A DNA stretch of 64,000 nucleotides from Dermatophilaceae bacterium Soc4.6 (GCA_039889245.1 JAZGVH010000002.1:4588001-4652000); one strand, 5' to 3'; positions 34,524 through 43,621 are shown, counted from the first letter of the stretch. A program made the numbers and translations. The notes: a model not told the origin generated them from the sequence alone.

Positions 34524-36037
34524 CTAGGAGTCGGTGACAACGCCGAACAGGGTGGCGCGGGCCAGACGGGTGAGGAGGTCAGGGTTGACCGAGCGATACC
34601 GGCCGGCCATGGACTCCAGCGCGTCGAAGGTCTCGCGTGCTCCTCGCCGGGCCTGGGTCGAGTCGACGTCGGCGCTGTCCTGAGTGCGCCAGCCGTGGTC
34701 GGTGAGCATCGCCGCCACGCCGGTGTCGAGGGTGGCCCCGGACTGGCCGGTGGCGAGGCCGAGCAGGAGGAACCACCCGGCGTGGGCGTCGAAGCCCTTG
34801 CCGATCGGCAGTCGCTCGAGCACGGCGGCGACGAGGTCACGGGGCTGGTGGGCGGCCGTGCGGGCGCGGGCGGTCGGAGTCAGGGTGCCCTTGGCCTTGC
34901 GCAGCAGGCCGAGGTCCTGCGTAGGCTGACGCAGGTCAGCGACGGGCCATGTGAGGTCCTCGCGGTTGGCCTTGCCGATCCACCAGTTCGCCACCCCCGC
35001 GGCCTGCGCGATCCGCTCGACCATGAGCGGGGGCAGGTAGCCAGCCGCCGTCAGCTTCGTGCCCTCGCCGACGGCGTCGAGCACTGCCTGCCAGGGCTTT
35101 GCCGCCCGGCGCACGTCGTCCTCGTCGAGCGGCACCGGCAGGCGTGGGCCCAGGTCGGTCAGCCAGGTCGTGGCCTGCACCCACCCCTCGTCCCGCAGAC
35201 CCTGCACGAGGTCGGCCAGCGGCTGGGGGAGCCCGTGCCACAGCAGATGCTCACCGCGCGCCCACACCACACCTGCATCTCAGCGCTTGCCTCAGCGGCG
35301 TCGAACACGTCGGGGTCGTACCCGGGGGGCAGCCACCCGCGGGCGTGCTCGGCGTCGTCGAACCCGCCGGGGACGCCGTCGTCGCGGGCCCCCGCGCGGA
35401 GCCAGTCGGCGACCTCCTCGTACCCGGGGACGCCGCCGACGTCCTCGGGTGGGCAGGCCCCCGCACCATCCAGACACACCGGGGCACGGTGGGTCTGCAT
35501 CAGGGGGGCGACGGACTCCAGCGTGAGCAGGTGCTCCCACCCGTCACCGAAGTCGTAGAGGTACGTCAGCTGATCACCGGGGGCGCGCAGGACCTGGTCA
35601 AGGCGGACGTCGGCCTCGCGGGTGCCGTCGTCGCCCTCCTCTTCTTCGTCGAACGGCGTAACGAAGTAGGGCTCGTCGTAGCCGTGGCTGCTGCCGGGCC
35701 GGAAGCGGTGCAGGTGGGAGTCGGTCCATCCCATCGCCGCCTGGAGAAGCGGGTGCACCGCGTCAAGGGTTAGGTCACCTCGCAGGGCCAGACGCCGCCA
35801 GATCCTGGGCTGCACCCCCATGAGCTCGATGCTGAGAGTAAGCAGACTCGGCTTGTCCGGGGCAGGTGGGAGGTCGATCGCGTGGTTAAGGGTGTCGAGA
35901 CCCCCGAGAGGCGATGGGCTGCCCGTCGGTGAGCCGTCGGACTGCTGGTTCAGGGCATCGAGGTGCTCGCTGGGCAGGGCGGCGACCCAGGCCTCGAGCT
36001 ACGCAGGATCCGAGGGCACAGGTCGCAGTCGGGTCAC
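34524..36037 (-). pseudogene. pRiA4b ORF-3 family protein, broken
   Basis: Read with corrections, a protein of about 490 residues. The N-terminal half has the pRiA4b ORF-3 (PF07929) signature LMGVQPRIWRRLALRGDLTLDAVHPLLQAAMGWTDSHLHRF and TYLYDFGDGWEH. The C-terminal 250 residues (WHGLPQPLADLVQGLRDEGWV ... LLTRLARATLFG) form a conserved helical region. The likely start is GTG 36037 (MTRLRPVPSDPA), but codon 13 is TAG (35999-36001), and a frameshift near 35265 separates the two halves. Function unknown in the family. Confidence 0.75.
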
Positions 36038-36162
36038 GGGCCCAGTGAATCAGGCCAGGCGCGCCACCCACTAGTGGATGGAGTGGCGGCGGCCCAACCG
36101 ACTGCCGGCCCCAGCCGCGGACTCCTCCGGCGACGGCGGGGCGAGTCACAAGCGGCTACTAG

Positions 36163-36383
36163 AGACTTCCCTGCAGGACCGGTGTCTGGCCAGACTCGGT
36201 CTAGGTGACCGGCGGGCGGCTCTCCACGCGGCTGCCCACTGGCGCAATTGGTGTGGCTCACCACCGGTCTGCAGCCCGCCGGTCACCGCTGACGAGGCGT
36301 GGCTCAAGAAGGGACTGCCCTGCTCGTAGTAGCACTGCCCACCTCGCCGTCCCCTCATCGGCACGAACAGGCGGGAGCATCAC
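36163..36383 (+). ncRNA. Candidate bridge RNA region of IS110 copy 1
   Basis: About 220 bp of non-coding DNA conserved with copy 2 lie between the left end and the transposase start. IS110-group elements encode a bridge RNA, which selects target and donor, in this position. I have not folded it, and exact RNA ends are unknown. Confidence 0.4.
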
Positions 36384-37372
36384 GTGGAGCGCAGCAGGCA
36401 CAACGACGAGCACGTCATCATTGGGGTCGATCCCCACAAGTTGTCCGCGACGATCGAGGTCGTCGACGGCCGAGAGCAGTTGCTCGGTTCGGGCCGGTTC
36501 ACGACCGACTCGGCGGGCTACGCCGCGATGCGCAGGTACGTCAAGGTGTGGCCTCATCGGGTGTGGGCGGTCGAGGGCGCGAACGGCGCCGGCCGGCCGC
36601 TGGCCCAGCGGCTGCTCGAGGACGGCGAGGACGTCGTCGACGTCCCGGCCAAGCTCGCCGCTCGGGTGCGCTTGTTCGACACCGGTCACAACCGCAAGAC
36701 CGACGCTCTCGACGCGCACTCGATCGCGGTCGTCGCCGTCCGCACCCAGGGACTACGGGTCCTCAGGATCGACGGAGAGCTCGAGGCGCTGCGGATGCTC
36801 ACCGACCGCCGCGAGGCGCTGACCCGGCGACGGGTCCAGACCGTCGACCGGCTCCAGGCCCTGTTAGCGGAACTCTGTCCTAGACAAGCGAAACGTGACC
36901 TCTCCACCGCCCAGGCCAAGGCCATCCTGGCGACCGTGCGACCCCGCGACATCGCCGTACGGACCCGCCGGCGGATCGCCGCGGAAGAACTGGCCGAGCT
37001 GATCGCGATCGAGGTCAAGATGAAGAAGGTCACCGCCGAGCTGAAGACGATCGTCCTCGCCCGCCAGTCCCGCCTGATGGACCTGCACGGTGTCGGGCCC
37101 GTGGTCGCAGCGCGGGTCCTGGCCGATGTCGGTGACGTGACCCGGTTCGCCGACCGCAACCGGTTCGCGTCCTGGACCGGGGACCGCACCCATCGACGCG
37201 TCGTCCGGGGAGCAGAACCGCCACCGGCTCTCCCGCGCCGGGAACCGGCGGATGAACCACATGATCCACATCGCCGCGGTCACCCAGCTGCGCCAGGACA
37301 CCGACGGTCGGGCCTACTACCGGCGCAAGCGCGCCGAGGGCAAGAAACCCCTCGAGGCCCTGCGGTGCCTCA

Positions 37373-37592
37373 TTGGGTGAGTATGGGGACGCGGGTCATG
37401 TTGACCTGTTCGTCGGGAACGGCGAGGGACGGCCTCGATGTCTCGCCACGCGATGGCCTGTTTGAGCTGGTCGCCCTCGTCGTTGCCGGGAGGCGTGATC
37501 GGCGCGAGAGAGCAGCCCCCCTGAGGGCCGAACAATGAGGAACCGACTGTCGACCCGGCCACCAACGGCGATGTCCGGCCAGGAGGTCAGCG
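37373..37592 (+). ncRNA. Candidate bridge RNA region of the inner IS110 element
   Basis: The 220 bp between the left end and the transposase start are non-coding and lie where IS110-group bridge RNAs are encoded. The left junction GCCTCA and right junction GCTCA contain the CT dinucleotide often used as core. Not folded. Confidence 0.4.
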
Positions 37593-38792
37593 ATGTTTTG
37601 CGGATGGGATTGGGCTTCAACGATTCACGGGGTGTGTCTCCTCGACGACGACGGGGTGACGATCAAGACTTGGATGGTCAAGCACACCGACAGCGAACTC
37701 GCTGCCGTGTTTGCTGAGCTCGCCGAACTGGGCGACCCGGGGCTGATCCCGGTGGCGATCGAACGCGGTGAAGGTCTGGTCGTCGGACTGATCGCCCAGG
37801 CGGGCCACCCCGTCCTCATGGTCGAGCCCGCCGCCTTCAAGGCCTCGCGGCCGCGCTGGGGCGCAGCCGGCGCGAAGTCCGATGCCGCGGATGCGTTCAT
37901 GCTCGCCGACTACGCCCGCACCGATGGCCACCGGTTGCGCCGGGTGGAACCTTTGGCCCAGGCCACGAGGGAGCTGACCGCTCTGGTCCGGGCGCGGACC
38001 GCCATGGTCGAGGCACGCACGGCGGCGTCCAACCAGCTGTGGGCCATCCTCGCCGAGCACTGGCCAGGGGCAGCGCAGGTCTTCCAGAAATTGACATCAC
38101 AGATCGCGTTGGCGTTCCTGGCCGACTACCCCACACCCCGCTCAGCGGCCCGGCTCGGGGAGGGGCGCATGCACCAGTTCTGCCGCCGACACAGCTACCG
38201 AGGCGGCAAGTCCCCCGCGGAGTTGGTCAGCCGCCTCCGATCAGCGCCGACCAGCGCGGACCCGATCGCGGAGAAGGTGCTCGAGACGATCGTCCGCTCC
38301 TTCGTCGCTCAGCTTGGCTTGCTCAACGCCGAGATCACCGGTCTCGAACGTCAGCTGGCGGACACGTTGGCCACACATCCCAAGGCTGCATTGCTCAAGA
38401 CGCTGCCACGGGTGGCCACCGTGAGCCTCGCCGCCCTAGTCGCCGAGATAGGACCGCTGCTGGAGCGATGCGACAACCCCGAACAGGTCGCCGCCATGTG
38501 CGGCGCCGCACCAGTGACCAAGGCATCAGGCAAGTCCCGCAACGTCGGGTTCCGCTACACCGCCAACAAGCCAGCACGCGTCGCCACCACCAGCTTCGCC
38601 GACAACTCTCGACACTCTTCAGCATGGGCCGGCGACTCCTACCGTCGGGCCCGGGCGCGTGGTGCTCGACACCCCCACGCGGTCCGGATCCTCGCCCGAG
38701 GATGGGTGCGCGTGATCTGGGCCTGCTGGACCACCGACACCCCCTACGACCCCTCCCGACACCGCAGCGAACAGCGACTCCGCGCCGCATGA
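37593..38792 (+). CDS. IS110-family transposase, apparently intact
   Basis: 399 residues, start MFCGWDWASTIHGVCLLDDDG. The N-terminal DEDD RuvC-like domain shows acids in CGWDWAST, VAIERGEGLVVGLI and AKSDAADAFMLADYAR. The C-terminal Tnp20 domain has LLKTLPRVATVSLAALVAEIGPLL and GAAPVTKASGKSRNVGFRYTANK. IS110 enzymes are RNA-guided serine/DEDD recombinases. A GAGG-type site lies ten bases before the ATG. It is only distantly related to the two surrounding IS110 copies. Confidence 0.9.
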   Translation: MFCGWDWASTIHGVCLLDDDGVTIKTWMVKHTDSELAAVFAELAELGDPGLIPVAIERGEGLVVGLIAQAGHPVLMVEPAAFKASRPRWGAAGAKSDAADAFMLADYARTDGHRLRRVEPLAQATRELTALVRARTAMVEARTAASNQLWAILAEHWPGAAQVFQKLTSQIALAFLADYPTPRSAARLGEGRMHQFCRRHSYRGGKSPAELVSRLRSAPTSADPIAEKVLETIVRSFVAQLGLLNAEITGLERQLADTLATHPKAALLKTLPRVATVSLAALVAEIGPLLERCDNPEQVAAMCGAAPVTKASGKSRNVGFRYTANKPARVATTSFADNSRHSSAWAGDSYRRARARGARHPHAVRILARGWVRVIWACWTTDTPYDPSRHRSEQRLRAA

Positions 38793-39067
38793 CTTGACCA
38801 AGAGAGCTCAAGCGCCGAATCTCGGACGCCATCTATCGCCAGCTCCTCGCCGACGCCGAACGCGACGCCGAACGCGAGGCTCACGCGGGTCCGGGAGGGC
38901 ACTGCGGGGCGTCTCAAGAATCCAGCGCGGCCGACCTACCCCCGCACATCGACACTTCGGACCAGCCACTTCCCGGACCCGCAGCACCGACGCTACGCCC
39001 GACCCCCGCCCCACGGAAGACCCACCAGAGAGCCCTCGCCACGACCCCTTGACAACAGAAGGGAGCC

Positions 39068-39323
39068 GGTGTGGGACAGCCGCTCTCACGATGGAAGGGG
39101 ACGGCCGCACTCGCGGCAGTAGACCCACCCCTCTGGTCCACCGTCCTCGACATGATGGGCACCTCGATCTCGAGCTCCTACGATGGGTACCTTAGGGTCG
39201 GTTCAGCGTAGACAATGTTCCTGTGCCTGACGACCGTCCGAAGCCGAAGGAGCGACGCGGCGATCAGGTTCTAGGAAAAATTAGGCCGCGATGGGCGTGG
39301 CCGAACTTCTGTGAGGGGTAAGG
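39068..39323. other. Right flank of IS110 copy 1, with palindromic repeat remnants
   Basis: Contains GTGGGACAGCCGCTCTCACG (39071-39090) and, 10 bp on, GGACGGCCGCACTCGCGGCAG (39099), related to the repeat at 40291-40365. A 32-codon frame from GTG about 39223 (MPDDRPKPKERRGDQVLG) is plausible but unproven. The rest is AT-richer DNA leading to the next gene. Confidence 0.45.
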
Positions 39324-40040
39324 ATGAAGTTTATTGGCACCATTTCTGTCGCGGGCCTGATTGGCGCGCTTCCGGCATGTTCGCAGGCAGCGGAGCGAGC
39401 TGAACCCGGGTATGCATCATCCTCTATTTCGTCACCGAGCTCCCCGCTTACCTCCACCCAACCACCCGTTGACTGCCAAACGGCGTCTCAGACGGAGTGG
39501 ATGGCGAACTGTGCTAAGAATTCCACTACGCCTCAGTCATCAGGGCCAGCTGCGCGCTTAGGTCAACCGTTTGACTATTTCCAGGAGTACGCCAATGACC
39601 CGCAACCCCGAGCATGGAAAGTTACCTTAACCAAGGCGGAGTGTGGAAAGAAGTCGATAGCGAAAGCGGAAATCAACCCCGAATGGGACGGGGGCGACGA
39701 TAAGCCCGAGTATATCGACGCAAAGCCCGCGAGCGGTAAGGACTTCTGTCTTTTATTCTGGTCTTGGCAGAACGTGGGGAAGATTCATGCTAACCCGGAC
39801 AGGTCCGGGGACTTCATGCTCGGCGACGAGCGGAGTTCGCGGAGCCAAGAGGACGAATTGATGTCGTGGACCGTCATGGAGACCATGCTGGGGGTTAGAT
39901 ACGCCGATGAGGTTAACCCTCACGAGTCGACCAAGTCGGTGGATGTGTACCAGGTGCCGTCCGGGGTGACACCCGACGCAGTCTGGTTTCCGCAGGCCAC
40001 CTTAGGAGGAGACTCCTATATCTTGGTCTCACTGTCCTAG
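39324..40040 (+). CDS. Lipoprotein with a DUF4352-like domain
   Basis: 238 residues from ATG 39324, with GGGGTAAGG upstream. The lipobox is LPAC (residue 19), so the protein is probably anchored on the cell surface. A Ser/Pro/Thr linker precedes a beta-rich domain (WKVTLTKAECGKKSIAKAEINPEW ... DFCLLFWSWQNVGKIHANPDRSGDFMLGDE ... SVDVYQVPSGVTPDAVWF), with the layout of DUF4352 immunoglobulin-like lipoproteins. Base composition is visibly less GC-rich than its neighbours, a sign of separate origin. Role unknown. Confidence 0.8.
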   Translation: MKFIGTISVAGLIGALPACSQAAERAEPGYASSSISSPSSPLTSTQPPVDCQTASQTEWMANCAKNSTTPQSSGPAARLGQPFDYFQEYANDPQPRAWKVTLTKAECGKKSIAKAEINPEWDGGDDKPEYIDAKPASGKDFCLLFWSWQNVGKIHANPDRSGDFMLGDERSSRSQEDELMSWTVMETMLGVRYADEVNPHESTKSVDVYQVPSGVTPDAVWFPQATLGGDSYILVSLS

Positions 40041-40466
40041 CTAGGGGCGGGCTCGGACGGGCGAAGCGACTACTGCCGCGAGCGGAGGGCAGGCGCAGTT
40101 GGGCTGCCACAGGGCGCATTTCCGAGGCAGGGTGGCCCGGGCCCCTCGCGGCGGGGGACGCTGGCCGCTCTCTCGGCGGCGGGAGCGCGAACCGCTGGAT
40201 GTCGGCGCGCCTGCTCAGGGGGATGCTCGAGCCAGGCCGTCACAAGACTGCCTCGTCAGCTGATACGTGAGTACCCTACAGGCGGCGAAGTGGGACGGCC
40301 GCTATCGCGGCGGTGTGGGACGGCCGCTATCGCGGCGGTGTGGGACAGCCGCTCTCGCGGCGGTGAGACGCATCTCCGAACACGCACATGGCGGGATGTG
40401 CGGGCGCGTGGGCACATGCCCAAGGCTGCCATTTCCCCTCGTAGCGACGACGGGCCGCGTAACCGA
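40041..40466. other. Intergenic region holding the palindromic tandem repeat
   Basis: About 425 bp with no credible gene; the main feature is the three-unit repeat at 40291-40365. Confidence 0.5.
40291..40365 (+). repeat. Three tandem 25-bp units, each with an internal palindrome
   Basis: Units start at 40291, 40316 and 40341. Each reads TGGGACGGCCGC, then TATC (CTCT in unit 3), then GCGGCGGTG, so CCGC/GCGG can pair around a 4-base loop. Related single copies are seen at 39070, 39099 and 43551. The junction GCGGC/GGTGTGGGAC between units is the probable insertion point of both IS110 copies. Confidence 0.85.
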
Positions 40467-40829
40467 TCAGCGGTCGAGAGGTTGGTATCCGTAGGCCGCG
40501 AGCCGCTCCCGTGCGGCGTTACGCTCGACGTGGGTGAAGAGCGATTCGAAGCGGTGCTCGAGGATGCGCGCCTCGACCGTGAGGTCGAGGCGACCACGCT
40601 CCCAAAGAGCGGTGAAACCCTGTGAGGGTTGTGTGGACGTGACCAAGCGACGGGCAGTCTGCAGGGGGCCAAGTTCAGACAACATCTGCAAGAAGTAGGT
40701 GGCGTTGTAGCCGGCTTCGCTCTTCGCTTTCAGGTAGATGTCCCGCATCGCTGCAGCGAATGCTTGTTCGATGTCGTCGTCAGGCTGGGGAGCATCCACC
40801 CGCTGAGTGTGGCGCGATTCCGCCCGCAT
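40467..40829 (-). CDS. Conserved small protein next to the EVE-DUF3883 gene
   Basis: 120 residues. The core AFAAAMRDIYLKAKSEAGYNATYFLQMLSELGPLQTARRLV and GFTALWERGRLDLTVEARIL belongs to a widespread small family that I recognise by sequence but cannot name. It is all-helical without membrane spans. It follows the EVE-DUF3883 gene by 155 bp on the same strand, so the two may share a transcript. Homologues of this type often stand near restriction or DNA-modification genes, so a helper role in nucleic-acid surveillance is a reasonable guess. Confidence 0.7.
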   Translation of the reverse strand: MRAESRHTQRVDAPQPDDDIEQAFAAAMRDIYLKAKSEAGYNATYFLQMLSELGPLQTARRLVTSTQPSQGFTALWERGRLDLTVEARILEHRFESLFTHVERNAARERLAAYGYQPLDR

Positions 40830-40984
40830 GTCGACAGAAGGCTTGGTCGTTCACCCCCGACCTGAGCAGGCACCAGTCGGGGTCGGATGATCGACTGGGG
40901 ACGCGAGTCGCACTGTGCCCACGTCCGCACCCTCGCTCCGAGCAAGTACCCGCGTCCTGTCTGTGTCGCTGGGTGAAGGTCAGG

Positions 40985-42280
40985 TCAGGTCAGCGCCGTC
41001 GTGGTGGCTGGGGTCCACGAGTAGCCCTGTGCGACCAAGTCACCCGCGTCGGGGTCCCAAGATAAAAGCCGAAAGTTCCCTGCGGTCGGGTCGATCTCGC
41101 CGCCTGGCAAGAAGGCGACATCGGACAGGACGCCCATGATGCATTCTCCAGGGTGTCGTCGGGCGTGGTCGACCTCGCCGGACGTGACCAAGACGCTTGA
41201 GCCAGCAGAGACGGTGCCCTTCGCCTCTAGGTAGCGGATCTCGCCGTTGCGGGTGGCCGTCGCGTCAAATGGGTTCCCAAAACGGGTGTCGCGTACAACC
41301 CACCCCTGCCCTTCGAAGTGCTCCATTAGGCGGGTCTGTGCCGCGTCCTCGATCACCTTCCTCTTGACCGAGTCCAGTTGCCAACCCTGCCCCCCACCAG
41401 GCGGTGGTGTCGCAGCGAGGGACACGCCGAGGTGTCCTGCCCACATCGCCTCCAACGCGGCCAGAATCGTAGGTTGCAGTGTGATTCCGCTCATCTGGGT
41501 GTCCCAGTGCTGCTCCGGGAATCGGGCGGCGAGGTCGGCGGTGGGCAGGGCATCCTCGTGGGCGAGGAGGTGCTCCCACTGGACGAGGATATAGGGAGCT
41601 GTCTCTCCAGGGCGGTCAGCGTCGAAGTGTTGGTCCTCGAAGACCCTGCTCGTTGCGTGCCCGCTGCCGATCAGGCCACGAGGGCCGCGGCCCTGGAGCA
41701 GCAGAAAGACGGGGTCGCCTGGCTCGATGCCGCCGACGCGGTTGCCTACGGACCAGTTCTCCTTGACGGAGCGGCCTTTGATGGTCGCATCGACCCACCG
41801 TTCCCACACGCCGGGCGCTGGGGCCCAACGCTCGGGGTTGTTGGTCAGCAGGAAGGCGTTGGTTGGCGTGGCACGGGGCGTGGCTCGAGTGCTCGTGGAC
41901 AGGCGATCGAGGTCGTGAGTGTCGTAGTAGGTGACTGGATTCCGGTCGGGCCAATCAGCTTGGCCCACGAGTGCGTCCCGGATCGGATCTCCTGGGTGAA
42001 GAACATCTCCGAGCAACGCGACGTAGTCCTTGTCCTTTGTCTTGTCGTAGACAATCTCGTGGCCTGACAGTTCGGCCACCACCTGGATGCGGCCGCCATG
42101 CGACAGCGTTGCGTAGCGTTCGACCCGCACCCTCGCTTCAGAGAGCACCCATATGCCCCGGTTCTGCTCCCAGAGTTCGTTGTCGCTGAGTGTTTCGTCC
42201 CAACCAAACCAGGACCGTCCCCACCCTTCGGTCTGGGGATCGACGTGCTGGACGTCGCTGAGCTTGAAATTGATGGCCAT
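40985..42280 (-). CDS. EVE-like domain plus DUF3883 nuclease-like protein
   Basis: 431 residues. ATG 42280 is preferred because GTGGAG lies eight bases upstream. There are three regions. About 1-125 is an N-terminal domain of unknown type (DVQHVDPQTEGWGRSWFGWD). About 142-285 is an EVE/PUA-like domain (RWVDATIKG, VGNRVGGIEPGDPVFLLLQG, GLIGSGHATS). About 305-390 is a DUF3883 domain of the PD-(D/E)xK kind, with D339 in NPFDATA and E352-x-K354 in YLEAKGT, followed by SVLVTSGEVDHAR. EVE domains read modified bases, and DUF3883 is found in restriction-like systems. I infer modification-dependent nuclease or regulatory activity. It is divergent from the DUF1643 gene. Confidence 0.75.
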   Translation of the reverse strand: MAINFKLSDVQHVDPQTEGWGRSWFGWDETLSDNELWEQNRGIWVLSEARVRVERYATLSHGGRIQVVAELSGHEIVYDKTKDKDYVALLGDVLHPGDPIRDALVGQADWPDRNPVTYYDTHDLDRLSTSTRATPRATPTNAFLLTNNPERWAPAPGVWERWVDATIKGRSVKENWSVGNRVGGIEPGDPVFLLLQGRGPRGLIGSGHATSRVFEDQHFDADRPGETAPYILVQWEHLLAHEDALPTADLAARFPEQHWDTQMSGITLQPTILAALEAMWAGHLGVSLAATPPPGGGQGWQLDSVKRKVIEDAAQTRLMEHFEGQGWVVRDTRFGNPFDATATRNGEIRYLEAKGTVSAGSSVLVTSGEVDHARRHPGECIMGVLSDVAFLPGGEIDPTAGNFRLLSWDPDAGDLVAQGYSWTPATTTALT

Positions 42281-42472
42281 GCTGCAGTCTCCACCCGCGA
42301 CTACCCTCGGATCCAGTGGGTCTGGCGTTGCGATCGCCCGCCGGGGCAAGTGACGCCTGCATCCCGTTCAGCCCCTCCTGCGTGTCGGGATCACCACCAA
42401 GACCGCCATCTCGTGGCGGGTGTGGACGGCCCAACTCCCGGCGAAATACTCAGCGATCGTCGCGTAACCAAC

Positions 42473-42498
42473 TTGGTTCGGAAACCGAGCGGTATGAT
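42473..42498 (+). promoter_or_regulatory. Probable promoter of a leaderless DUF1643 transcript
   Basis: TATGAT at 42493-42498 ends six bases before the GTG start at 42505, so transcription would begin at the start codon. A candidate -35 box TTGGTT (42473-42478) is only 14 bp away, shorter than ideal. No ribosome site precedes the GTG. Confidence 0.4.
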
Positions 42499-42504
42499 CG
42501 GTCG

Positions 42505-43500
42505 GTGCCCGACACCTTCGCACGACTTGCATCAGACAACGACCTGGAGGATCGGGTAGGCCGGTCACTGGAAGGTTTGACCGAGAGGTACCTGTATTCG
42601 TCAGACATGGTGTTTCGATACGCCTTTGGACGGTGGTGGGGAGACACGGAACTCGGCACTACCGCGATATGGGTACTGCTGAACCCCGCAACCGGCGACA
42701 CCGAGCAGCGTCACCGACCCACCCTGGAGCGGTGCATCTCCCGGTCGCGGGCCGCCGGGCACACCGGGTTGGTCATCGTCAATCTTTTCGCCCTGCGCAA
42801 TACCGACCCACGTAACCTGCGAACCGCACGTGATCCCATCGGGCCCCCTAACAACGAGGTACTTCGTGTCTTCACGACAGCGGGTGCGCAGACAATCGCC
42901 GCGTGGGGCGGATCTGGCCGACTCAACGGACGCTCTGCACAAGTCGGTCCCCTGCTGGGCTCACCCATGTGCCTCGGCACAACTCGAGACGGGGAACCTC
43001 GTCACCCGCTTTATGTTGCCGCGGACACCCCACTGGTCCTGTGGGTGCCGCCGCGTCTAACGCAGGGTGCTCGGAAGGGCGGCTCCGGGCACACGCGGGC
43101 CGCGGCGCTTCTGCGGTGCCCACCCCCGGTCGCCCGCGGTACCGTCGGCGCCCTGTTCGACCGCGAACCGGTCCAGTTAAGCCTGCGCGGCGACGCCTAC
43201 CTGTGGCGCGAACTGCGGGCCCAGTTCGCGACCACCCCCCTTCCCTCGGACTGGCACGAGCTGCGCCAGCTCCTCGAAGACGGCATAGGGAGGGTGGTCA
43301 GGGATCTCCTCGTGCCCCAGGAATCGCTCGGCCGGCACGACGCCGCCGCCGCCGCGGTCTATGTCCCCGCGTTCGACCCCGGTCATGGCATGTCCGCTGG
43401 GGCCGTTCAGCCCACATGGTGGTCACACACCGGAATACCGATCGTCATCGACCGATTCGAATCACAACACCGGCCGGAAGGTACGGCCGACGCCGAATGA
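42505..43500 (+). CDS. DUF1643-domain protein
   Basis: 331 residues from GTG 42505. Residues about 30-185 form a DUF1643 domain: YAFGRWWGD, IWVLLNPATGDTEQRHRPTLERCISRSRAAGHTGLVIVNLFALRNTDPRNL, and AWGGSGRLNGRS. The remaining 145 residues are an unassigned extension (GDAYLWRELRAQFATTPLPSDWHELRQLLEDGIG). DUF1643 proteins are common beside restriction or repair genes and on mobile elements, but the biochemical role is not established. It starts 225 bp from the divergent EVE-DUF3883 gene and probably has a leaderless mRNA. Confidence 0.8.
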   Translation: MPDTFARLASDNDLEDRVGRSLEGLTERYLYSSDMVFRYAFGRWWGDTELGTTAIWVLLNPATGDTEQRHRPTLERCISRSRAAGHTGLVIVNLFALRNTDPRNLRTARDPIGPPNNEVLRVFTTAGAQTIAAWGGSGRLNGRSAQVGPLLGSPMCLGTTRDGEPRHPLYVAADTPLVLWVPPRLTQGARKGGSGHTRAAALLRCPPPVARGTVGALFDREPVQLSLRGDAYLWRELRAQFATTPLPSDWHELRQLLEDGIGRVVRDLLVPQESLGRHDAAAAAVYVPAFDPGHGMSAGAVQPTWWSHTGIPIVIDRFESQHRPEGTADAE

Positions 43501-43621
43501 TGTCGCTGCCCTCTCGTTCCACAACCCCAGGCATGGTTGGCTCGCAGCCGAAGGGGACGGCCGCAAACGCGTCCGCTGAGAAGCCGTTCGACGTCCGTCG
43601 TCGAGGGCTAGTCTCCGTTCC

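Larger units (their letters stand above)
37373..38810 (+). mobile_element. Second type of IS110-family element inside IS110 copy 1
   Basis: Comparison with uninterrupted copy 2 shows about 1.44 kb inserted at CTCA, which is present on both sides (37369-37372 and 38807-38810). The layout is about 220 bp non-coding, then one transposase gene, then under 20 bp, as in the IS110 group. The transposase frame looks intact. Confidence 0.85.
36384..39052 (+). pseudogene. IS110-family transposase, frameshifted and interrupted
   Basis: Begins MERSRHNDEHVIIGVDPHK. The RuvC-like DEDD domain is seen in IIGVDPHKLSATIEVV, VEGANGAGRPLAQRL and HNRKTDALDAHSIAVVAV. The C-terminal Tnp20 domain starts at LHGVGPVVAARVLADVGDVTRFADRNRFASWTG. 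One extra base near 37183, compared with copy 2, shifts the frame. The gene is then split at CTCA (37369-37372) by another IS110-type element and resumes at 38807 with LKRRISDAIYRQLLAD, ending at TGA 39050-39052. It cannot make an active enzyme. Confidence 0.88.
36157..39067 (+). mobile_element. IS110-family element, copy 1, interrupted by a second IS110 type
   Basis: Compared with copy 2 (44449-47765), shared sequence starts just before CTAG at 36159 and ends before GGTGTGGGAC at 39068. The flanks agree with insertion between GCGGC and GGTGTGGGAC, a junction found in the tandem palindromic repeat at 40291-40365. It contains an intact-looking 5' non-coding region, a transposase with a frameshift near 37183, and another IS110-type element at 37373-38810. 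Boundaries are accurate to a few bases at best. Confidence 0.75.

Noticed and set aside
36163-36383. A DNA-invertase system using the IS110-type proteins
   Set aside because: IS110 transposases resemble Piv invertases, but no invertible segment with matching inverted repeats was found, and the copies behave as insertions.
40291-40365. CRISPR array
   Set aside because: The three units are directly adjacent with no spacers between them, and there are no cas genes.
43450-43480. A tRNA T-loop-like GATTCGAATC
   Set aside because: It lies within the DUF1643 coding region and no cloverleaf can be formed around it.
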